This document shows, in pieces, positions 29,060-35,958 of a stretch of DNA of 35,958 nucleotides. The notes beneath the pieces are model-generated. The model did no database searches. It saw only the letters and a list, made by a program, of their open reading frames with translations, and was not told the DNA's origin. The number at the start of each line of letters is the position of its first letter. Within the stretch, counting starts at the first letter, position 1. The position numbers and the translations under genes are program-made. Source of the stretch: Actinomycetes bacterium (GTDB lineage Bacteria > Actinomycetota > Acidimicrobiia > Acidimicrobiales > JAMCPL01); assembly GCA_021846725.1 (NCBI GenBank), contig JAJZWK010000003.1, forward strand, positions 1 to 35,958. The letters run 5' to 3'.

Positions 29060-30645
29060 CCAAACCATTACATATACCCAGGTACACCGCACTAGCTATT
29101 TTGGTATCTTTGCTGTCAGCCGTGACACTGGCGGCTTGCTCGACCGGTACAAAAACCCCTCAAAGTCGCCAAGATGTCCCTTATTCACTTTTCAAATCAT
29201 CGAATTCGAGTGGAATAGATTGGCCAAAGGGGCCACTTAACACCTCAGGGAGGTTTATCATCGACAGCACGGGACGTGTCGTAATCCTTCATGGTGTAAA
29301 TGAAGTATACAAAGTCCCACCCTACTGTCCTCAGAATACAGCTTGGGGAATAGAACCTGCTGATGCCTCATTGATGCACAACCTCGGTTTTGACATAGTA
29401 CGCCTTGGTTACCTATGGGAAGGATTCGAACCGCAGCAAGGTAAGTTCAATTACAACTATTTGAATTGCCTTCAGCGTACAGAGAGCATGCTGGCAAATC
29501 AGCATATATTCACTCTGATAGATAGCCATCAAGATTTATATACACAGAAATTTGGAGGAGAGGGATTTCCTCAGTGGGCTGTTCACAATCACCACCTCAG
29601 CCTCTCAGTAAACAGGCCGTTTCCAGGTAACCAACTCTCCAGGGCGGTCACAGCAGCGTTTGACGGACTATGGGAGAACCGTGGAGAGGTATGGCAATCC
29701 TATGCGCAGGCATGGGGTAAAGTAGCAGCATATTTCAAGAATGATCCGATGGTACTCGGATATGATATAATGAACGAGCCATGGCCAGCCAAGTTCATTG
29801 GCTCACCCGTTACATTCGACACAGAGTATCTGGAGCCATTCGAGACAATGAGTGCTCAAGCCATAAGGAGCAACGATCCACATCACATAATTTTTTACGA
29901 GCCACCAGTCACATTCAATGGTGGAGTACCCTCAAGTTTTACTCCTCCACCGCCTAGCCTGGACCCGGTGGGGTTCTCCTTTCACAACTACTGCCTCACC
30001 CATGGCGAGTTCAGTAATCCCTACACTGCAGCCCGGTTATCCCTCTGCTATGAACAGTTCAACCATGTCGACTCTAATGCTCTTTCAGCCTACTCTTCAA
30101 TGGGTGGAGTTCCATTAATGACGGAATTTGGAGCTACTTTTTATACTCCAGAAATATCCAAGGACGTCCAGCTCGCAAGTCAGGACATGGTAGGTTGGAT
30201 ATACTGGCAATTCAAGGCGTCCGGAGATATAACTACACGCAGCTATGCCTCCGACCATGGGAAATGTCCCAAAAATTCTCCAGAAAGCCTCTTCCGTGAT
30301 GACTGCATAATCACCAGCCTACACAGGAAAAAAGCAACTGCGCTCTCACAACCATATCCGGCAGCTATTGCTGGTGTTCCCACCTCGTATGGCTACAACC
30401 CTTCTACAGGCATTTTCCACCTTAGCTATAGCGTAACCAAAAAAATAAATGCCCCTACTCTTGTATATACCTCTGTTGCACTCCATTATCCACATGGATA
30501 TTCAGTACACGTGGTTGGAGCTACCACAAAAGGTTCATCGCAAAGAACAACTTGTTCCAACTGGCTCGAGTTCCACAATCTGGCAGATGCCACCAGTGTA
30601 ACGGTGACACTTACTCCTTCGCACGACAGTAAAACTTGTTCTTAA
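29056..30645 (+). CDS. Secreted GH5-family lipoprotein, endoglycoceramidase-like
   Basis: Lipobox TLAACS; HGVNEVYKVPPYCPQ, IDSHQDLYTQKFGGEGFPQWAV, DIMNEPWP (acid/base), PLMTEFGATF (nucleophile). ATGA overlap with the preceding gene. Confidence 0.85.
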   Translation: MTKPLHIPRYTALAILVSLLSAVTLAACSTGTKTPQSRQDVPYSLFKSSNSSGIDWPKGPLNTSGRFIIDSTGRVVILHGVNEVYKVPPYCPQNTAWGIEPADASLMHNLGFDIVRLGYLWEGFEPQQGKFNYNYLNCLQRTESMLANQHIFTLIDSHQDLYTQKFGGEGFPQWAVHNHHLSLSVNRPFPGNQLSRAVTAAFDGLWENRGEVWQSYAQAWGKVAAYFKNDPMVLGYDIMNEPWPAKFIGSPVTFDTEYLEPFETMSAQAIRSNDPHHIIFYEPPVTFNGGVPSSFTPPPPSLDPVGFSFHNYCLTHGEFSNPYTAARLSLCYEQFNHVDSNALSAYSSMGGVPLMTEFGATFYTPEISKDVQLASQDMVGWIYWQFKASGDITTRSYASDHGKCPKNSPESLFRDDCIITSLHRKKATALSQPYPAAIAGVPTSYGYNPSTGIFHLSYSVTKKINAPTLVYTSVALHYPHGYSVHVVGATTKGSSQRTTCSNWLEFHNLADATSVTVTLTPSHDSKTCS

Positions 30646-30826
30646 TGGCAATATTCACCACTCTTGATGGTGAGGTGTGTTCCTGTCGGTCAAGATTGCT
30701 AGTCATCATGGTACCTTTCCAACACAGATGCAGAGTTATACATCGACCACAATACTAAGAACAAAATAGGAGCATAGCCCACACGGACACAGAGGTAATG
30801 ACAGCCTCATGAATTGATTGACTAGA

Positions 30827-32122
30827 TTATGCTGACTGAGCTGGGTGGAAGGGACAGTTTGGATCCTCTGCAAGTGGATCACCATAAGCAGCAAATGCCT
30901 GGGCACGTGATCCTCCACAGATATCACGATACTCGCAGATACCACACCTCCCTCCGTAACCAGAAGGAGATCTCAGTAGATTGAGTAACTCGGACTCTCT
31001 ATATATATCAACGATAGAAGAGTCCTTCACGTTACCAGCAACCATTGGCAGGAATCCACTGGGCAACACTTCCCCTGTATGCGATATAAAGACTACACCA
31101 TAGCCATCACCGACCACCAGAGGACGACGGGCAGGGCCACTATGTATGCTTTCACCCAAGCTACGACCATCACCTAAATTGTCCCCATCGCTCCGCGTAC
31201 GGCCAAGGGTACCGGCTGAAGTGGAACTGGAAATACTGGCAGAACCAGAATTGTCTGCATGGCTAGGAGTGTCGAATGGAAACATATCTTCGACATCCTT
31301 CATCAGCTGGGCATATAGAGGGGTACTGGGCACCATATTGTATCCGGCCTCTCGCTGAACAAGTATTCTCCTGAATTGTGGCGCTTCAGTACTCTTGACC
31401 GGCATTACCTTGGATATCTCAGCCAAGAATAAAAGCACATCTTCGACCTGCTCTGCACTGAGTGGCGTAAGTAAACGCCCTCTCCCTGTTGGAACCAGGA
31501 AGAATAAGCTCCAGAGTCCAGCCGGTATAGAGCTTACCAGTCGAAGGATGCCCGGCAACTGATCTACGGTTTCACTGGTAACTGTAGTGTTCACCTGTAG
31601 ATGAAAACCCAGATCGACCGCCTCCCTGCAAGCATTTACAGTCAAGTCAAACGAACCAGGAACCTTACGGAAGCTATCATGTGACTCTGCCGAAGCACCA
31701 TCGATAGAAAACGAAACAGCGGTGGCCCCGGCAAGTCGTAACTCTGCTAGGTTCCTGCGTGTGGCCAACGGGGTACCAGATGGTGACACGGCCATCCGCA
31801 ACGAGAGTTTCGTGCCATAAGATACTATGTCAGCAAGATCAGGCCGTTTGAAAGGATCTCCACCGGTAAGTACTACTATAGGCCTGGGAGCTCCCAGAGC
31901 CGCCAAATCGTCAAGTACTTTCGTTACCTCAACGGTAGAGAGTTCATCTGGATCCCTCCATGATCTCGATTCTGCACGGCAATGTATACAAGCCAGATCG
32001 CAGGCTCGCGTGAGTTCCCACAGGACCAAAAATGGTCTCACCCCCCTGTCGAAATGAAGCTGGCGGTAAGGTACTGCTTTGAGAGCTGTGCCTGACATAA
32101 CGCCTGGTGCATGGGTAGGCAC
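30827..32122 (-). CDS. Radical SAM / SPASM-domain protein, resembling the TIGR04053 group
   Basis: LWELTRACDLACIHCRAESRSW (CxxxCxxC), VVLTGGDPFKRPDLADIV, SFSIDGASAESHDSFRKVPGSFD, C-terminal Cys cluster CGICEYRDICGGSRAQAFAAYGDPLAEDPNC. Confidence 0.88.
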   Translation of the reverse strand: MPTHAPGVMSGTALKAVPYRQLHFDRGVRPFLVLWELTRACDLACIHCRAESRSWRDPDELSTVEVTKVLDDLAALGAPRPIVVLTGGDPFKRPDLADIVSYGTKLSLRMAVSPSGTPLATRRNLAELRLAGATAVSFSIDGASAESHDSFRKVPGSFDLTVNACREAVDLGFHLQVNTTVTSETVDQLPGILRLVSSIPAGLWSLFFLVPTGRGRLLTPLSAEQVEDVLLFLAEISKVMPVKSTEAPQFRRILVQREAGYNMVPSTPLYAQLMKDVEDMFPFDTPSHADNSGSASISSSTSAGTLGRTRSDGDNLGDGRSLGESIHSGPARRPLVVGDGYGVVFISHTGEVLPSGFLPMVAGNVKDSSIVDIYRESELLNLLRSPSGYGGRCGICEYRDICGGSRAQAFAAYGDPLAEDPNCPFHPAQSA

Positions 32123-32127
32123 TATGA

Positions 32128-32754
32128 CTATTTCCTATCTGGACACGTATCCGGATACGAGGCCACCTGATCTGGCTCAATTGACTTGCCGGAAGGCTTC
32201 CTGTCGGGTAACGAATTTACTTTTTTGCGCTCTTGCGACAGCGGAGAGAGAGTAAAGAGTGCAGAAGCATCCCGCAACCGCACCGGAGAACCGCTTATAC
32301 CGGTCATCTTGTATACATTGGTAATTGACCTCAGTATCACTGCCCTGGCAAGCCAGAAAAAGAAAATACTCCCCGGGATTTCAGCCAGAAATGCAGTAGA
32401 CAACGTTACCCATTCTCCTCTCTTTCCAAGAGATGTAATAACATCAAACCAAGCATCGGTAGCCAGCATGGTGCCCGCGACTATGGCCGTTAGTACCATA
32501 ATCTGCTTACGGAACCATGCAGCCCAAGCAGTGTAGGCCATAACAATCATAAGTACTACATCAAATCCCACCCACAGTAACGTCCAATGGCGTGCTGTGT
32601 ACCTTATAGGTAGCTTGATAGCCAGGAAAACTGTCCAGGGGATCAAACCGGCAACCACTGCAATCAGCGCTACCGACACCAGCCTGCTGAACTGGAGAAG
32701 ATCTATATCGTGATGGCTGCGCTCCCCCTGTGGCTTATGGCCTTGAATATCCAT
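32128..32754 (-). CDS. Multi-pass membrane protein of unknown function
   Basis: Four to five hydrophobic segments; LPIRYTARHWTLLWVGFDVVLMIVMAYTAWAAWFRKQ...DAWFDVITS. Confidence 0.7.
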   Translation of the reverse strand: MDIQGHKPQGERSHHDIDLLQFSRLVSVALIAVVAGLIPWTVFLAIKLPIRYTARHWTLLWVGFDVVLMIVMAYTAWAAWFRKQIMVLTAIVAGTMLATDAWFDVITSLGKRGEWVTLSTAFLAEIPGSIFFFWLARAVILRSITNVYKMTGISGSPVRLRDASALFTLSPLSQERKKVNSLPDRKPSGKSIEPDQVASYPDTCPDRK

Positions 32755-32761
32755 AAGTTAA

Positions 32762-34063
32762 TTATACCAGCGCAATGTCCTTTCGATACTCCAGCGAACC
32801 ATCTACAACCGATTCAATCACGCCATATACCCTCTCTCTGGCATCTGCCAGAATAGGTGCACAAGTTGCAAATGCAACTGCTCGAGAGGTACCAACCGTG
32901 ACAAATTGACCAGGACTTTCCTCGCAAGCTGATGAAAAATACACACTCACCCCAGTTGCTAAAGCTCGGTCGATATCCAGGCCGAATTGGTGGGGGTTGC
33001 CCTGCTTCAATGCATACTCTGGAGATACCAGATAGACTACTACCGATGACTCCCTGGCCAGCGGTATCAGAAGATCATTCAACTTCCCATGATGCATAGC
33101 GTACATGACATCCACCCAATCACCCTCGAATAATGTCATAATATTCAACCCCTCCGGATCACCAAACCTGGAGTTGAATTCTATTACCTTTGGACCTTCC
33201 TCTGTTGCGAAGAACCCGGCATTCATGCATCCAGTAAAATGACGGCCGCTTCTTGTCAAATAATGGATAGCGTCCTCGGTAATCTGGCAGGCATGTTCGT
33301 AAGTGGATTTATCGAGAAAAGGCAGTAGCCCACCTGCCATAGAATACGATCCCATACCTCCAGTACCCGGCCCGCTGTCTCCATCATAGCGATACGGATA
33401 GTCATACGTGGCAGGAGGAAATACGACCTTTTTCCCATCAGTCATAGCCTGTATGGTGAACTCTGGAGCGTCCAATCTCTCTTCCACGATCACTGCCCCA
33501 CCAGCTTGACCGGACAAAATAATACTCGAACCGTATTCGTAGGCAGCTTCGTTGTCCAGTAAATGAGGTCCTACCACCTTCACCCCCTTTCCTCCGGTCA
33601 ACCCAACGGGCTTTATTACCACCTCTCTACCATCTCTCGACATATCTGATATGGCATCCTTCAGTCCTTCTACGTCTCGAGCCAGGATATACCGTGGATT
33701 TGCCGTTGGCTCTATCTTCGAAACCACTTGTCGCGAAAATGCCTTGTTCCACTCTATCTCTGCACCATCACGAGTCGGACCAACAACTGGGATACCTTCT
33801 GCCTGCAATGCATCGACCACTCCGGCTTCCAGCGGGTTGTCACTACTCACCATAACTATATCCACAAAATGACTCGATGCATAATCTGCAATTGAGCGCG
33901 CGTCACACACATCGCCGATAGCATATTCACCACCTGTGTCGGAGACCAAATGTGCTAGAGTAGGATTTACATGTCCCATAAAGGCATAGAGCGTGCTGGA
34001 TTGAGCCATACGCATACCCAACGCACTCTCCCGCCCTCCATGACCTACTATCAGGCTTTTCAT
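32762..34063 (-). CDS. purD: Phosphoribosylamine--glycine ligase (GARS)
   Basis: MKSLIVGHGGRESALG, VVIKPVGLTGGKGVKVVG, DSGPGTGGMGSYS, KVIEFNSRFGDPEGLNIM. Confidence 0.9.
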   Translation of the reverse strand: MKSLIVGHGGRESALGMRMAQSSTLYAFMGHVNPTLAHLVSDTGGEYAIGDVCDARSIADYASSHFVDIVMVSSDNPLEAGVVDALQAEGIPVVGPTRDGAEIEWNKAFSRQVVSKIEPTANPRYILARDVEGLKDAISDMSRDGREVVIKPVGLTGGKGVKVVGPHLLDNEAAYEYGSSIILSGQAGGAVIVEERLDAPEFTIQAMTDGKKVVFPPATYDYPYRYDGDSGPGTGGMGSYSMAGGLLPFLDKSTYEHACQITEDAIHYLTRSGRHFTGCMNAGFFATEEGPKVIEFNSRFGDPEGLNIMTLFEGDWVDVMYAMHHGKLNDLLIPLARESSVVVYLVSPEYALKQGNPHQFGLDIDRALATGVSVYFSSACEESPGQFVTVGTSRAVAFATCAPILADARERVYGVIESVVDGSLEYRKDIALV

Positions 34064-34078
34064 CCGGTCTCTATGCGC

Positions 34079-35281
34079 TTATATGCGCGCAGCTATCTCA
34101 GCCGCAAACTCTGAGCACTTCACCTCGGTAGCATTATCCATAAGCCTGGCAAAATCATAGGTAACAATTTTAGCAGCAATGGTAGACTCTAGAGCCCTTA
34201 CTATACTGGCAGCTGCATCATTCCATCCTAAGTGCTCCAGCATCAACACACCTGACAGGATTACAGAACCGGGATTCACCTTGTCCAGTCCAGCGTATTT
34301 GGGGGCAGTACCGTGGGTGGCTTCAAATATCCCATGACCAGTTACATAGTTTATGTTTGCACCCGGCGCTATTCCGATGCCACCTACTTGAGCGGCTAGG
34401 GCATCCGATAGGTAGTCACCATTCAGGTTTGTCGTAGCAATAACATCAAAGTCTGCAGGACGAGTAAGAACCTGCTGCAGAGTGATATCCGCTATATTGT
34501 CCTTCACCAATAATTTGTCTCCCGGCTTGCCATTACAGTCATCCCATGACACTGCTACATCTGCAAACTCCTCTCTCACTAGATCATACCCCCAGCTACG
34601 AAATGCCCCTTCAGTGAACTTCTGAATATTGCCCTTGTGCACCATGGTTACACTCCTACGACCATGAGAGAGCGCATACTTGATGGCAGCTCTTATAAGA
34701 CGCTTCGAACCTTCCTCGGAAACTGGTTTGATTCCTATACCGGAGTTCTCTCTGATCTCCCAGCCCATATTCTCTTTCAAAAACGTAACCAGCTTGACAG
34801 CCTCAGGACTTCCGGCTTGCACCTCGAGTCCCGCATAGACATCCTCGGTATTCTCCCGGAATATCACCATATCCACCTTTTCCGGATGCTGAACAGGTGA
34901 AGGTACGCCTTGGAACCAGCGTACCGGACGCAAGCAGACATAGAGATCTAGTATCATACGAAGAGCAACGTTCAGCGATCTTATCCCTCCCCCCACCGGC
35001 GTAGTCAGCGGACCTTTAATCCCAATAAGATATTCGCGAAAGGCATCAACTGTTTCATCAGGCAACCAATTGCCGGTCTCGTTGTAGGCCTTTTCGCCAG
35101 CCAAAACCTCCTTCCAGGCAATCTTTTTGCCCTGCTTGGCGACTGCCGTGTCAATGACCAGCTTTGCAGCTGGCCAAATGTCCACCCCAGTACCATCACC
35201 CTCTATAAAGGGAATGATCGGCTCATCGGGTACTACCAGTATTCCGTCGGTGTTCATTGTAATTTTTTCTGCCATACTCAT
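34079..35281 (-). CDS. icd: NADP-type isocitrate dehydrogenase, homodimeric E. coli-like class
   Basis: [85 protein letters not shown]. Confidence 0.95.
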   Translation of the reverse strand: MSMAEKITMNTDGILVVPDEPIIPFIEGDGTGVDIWPAAKLVIDTAVAKQGKKIAWKEVLAGEKAYNETGNWLPDETVDAFREYLIGIKGPLTTPVGGGIRSLNVALRMILDLYVCLRPVRWFQGVPSPVQHPEKVDMVIFRENTEDVYAGLEVQAGSPEAVKLVTFLKENMGWEIRENSGIGIKPVSEEGSKRLIRAAIKYALSHGRRSVTMVHKGNIQKFTEGAFRSWGYDLVREEFADVAVSWDDCNGKPGDKLLVKDNIADITLQQVLTRPADFDVIATTNLNGDYLSDALAAQVGGIGIAPGANINYVTGHGIFEATHGTAPKYAGLDKVNPGSVILSGVLMLEHLGWNDAAASIVRALESTIAAKIVTYDFARLMDNATEVKCSEFAAEIAARI

Positions 35282-35436
35282 GATTTTACCCTGATTCTCT
35301 ACTAAACACTAAATCCGCCATATTGAGGATATGATCGATATTATCGCAACAAATTAGAAAATGACATAAGCGACAGCAACATCACATTATGGAGTGCAGG
35401 TTCGACTGTCCACTTTGTCCCGCGACATTACAAAAG

Positions 35437-35520
35437 TGCGGGTGAGAGGACTCGAACCTCCACGCTCTTACGAGCACCGGGACCTAAACCCGGCGCGTCT
35501 GCCAATTCCGCCACGCCCGC
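35437..35520 (-). tRNA. tRNA-Leu (anticodon TAG)
   Basis: Reads GCGGGCGTGGCGGAATTGGCAGACGCGCCGGGTTTAGGTCCCGGTGCTCGTAAGAGCGTGGAGGTTCGAGTCCTCTCACCCGCA; class II variable arm, loop TTTAGGT. Confidence 0.95.
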
Positions 35521-35534
35521 AAATCAGTGAAGCG

Positions 35535-35958
35535 TCATGCACCGTTCCAATACTGAGCAATCATAGCAATACCTGCAGCCATAGTGTAATTACCCCAGTT
35601 CGCTCCCGCAGGAAGTCCACTAACTGTGCCGTTCACACTGAATGAAGCTCCGTTCTGAGCATTGCCGTTGGTCTGTACGGCATTAAGACCGAACGTGCCG
35701 AAATTGGTATTCCATGTTCCATTGAGCCCGCAGTAAGACGGGCAATTATTCCCCACTGAAATATCTACCGGACCAAATGTATCATTGACGCTATCTCCAT
35801 TTTGACGACCATCTCCCTCTACCTGAAAAAACAATCTCGGCGAAAGATCCAGCGGTATCTCTTCTACCGGGCTGCCATTTACGAAGAATACCGCCTCATT
35901 GACAGGAGATGACCACCATTTTATGGTCACGGTATAGGAAGAATGAGAAGCCTGCTCT
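35535..35958 (-). CDS. C-terminal part of an unknown, probably extracytoplasmic protein; 5' end outside the window
   Basis: Frame is open to the window edge (EQASHSSYTVTIKWWSSPVNEAVFFVNG...NYTMAAGIAMIAQYWNGA*), Gly/Asn-rich with two Cys. Confidence 0.6.
   Translation of the reverse strand, partial: EQASHSSYTVTIKWWSSPVNEAVFFVNGSPVEEIPLDLSPRLFFQVEGDGRQNGDSVNDTFGPVDISVGNNCPSYCGLNGTWNTNFGTFGLNAVQTNGNAQNGASFSVNGTVSGLPAGANWGNYTMAAGIAMIAQYWNGA

Noticed and set aside
30654-30680. CACCACTCTTGATGGTG hairpin after the GH5 gene as a terminator
   Set aside because: Only about 5 bp of stem and no U-tract; too weak to call.
30736-30945. Small minus-strand ORF overlapping the radical SAM 3' end, considered as a precursor peptide
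   Set aside because: Out of frame inside the SPASM region and without a leader/core pattern.

Overview
The window looks like a mostly minus-strand actinobacterial chromosome segment, possibly acidimicrobial, built around a division and cell-wall (dcw) cluster. On the minus strand the order is mraZ-rsmH-ftsL-like-ftsI-murE-mraY-murD-ftsW-murG-murC-murB-ftsZ-pgeF-sepF-yggT-divIVA, then a plus-strand DksA/TraR-like gene, then ileS-lspA-rluD-like and a left-truncated FGGY kinase. murF, ftsQ and yggS are absent from their usual slots. The right part carries a lipoate/biotin ligase-like gene, an HNH endonuclease, a conserved unknown, an inositol-monophosphatase/GH5 endoglycoceramidase-like pair, a radical SAM/SPASM protein, a membrane protein, purD, icd, tRNA-Leu(TAG) and a right-truncated unknown protein. 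I found no CRISPR array, prophage, transposase or clear defence system. The observations most worth checking are: three diverged intergenic copies of one repeat that appears to encode a D-D-x(4,5)-D-N-V-T peptide motif; four 10-bp-spaced MraZ-type boxes upstream of mraZ; paired 14-bp repeats upstream of divIVA; a duplicated 3' end of the rluD-like gene flanking a palindrome; and recurrent Ser/Gly/Asn low-complexity insertions in housekeeping proteins. All calls come from reading the sequence; no search was run.
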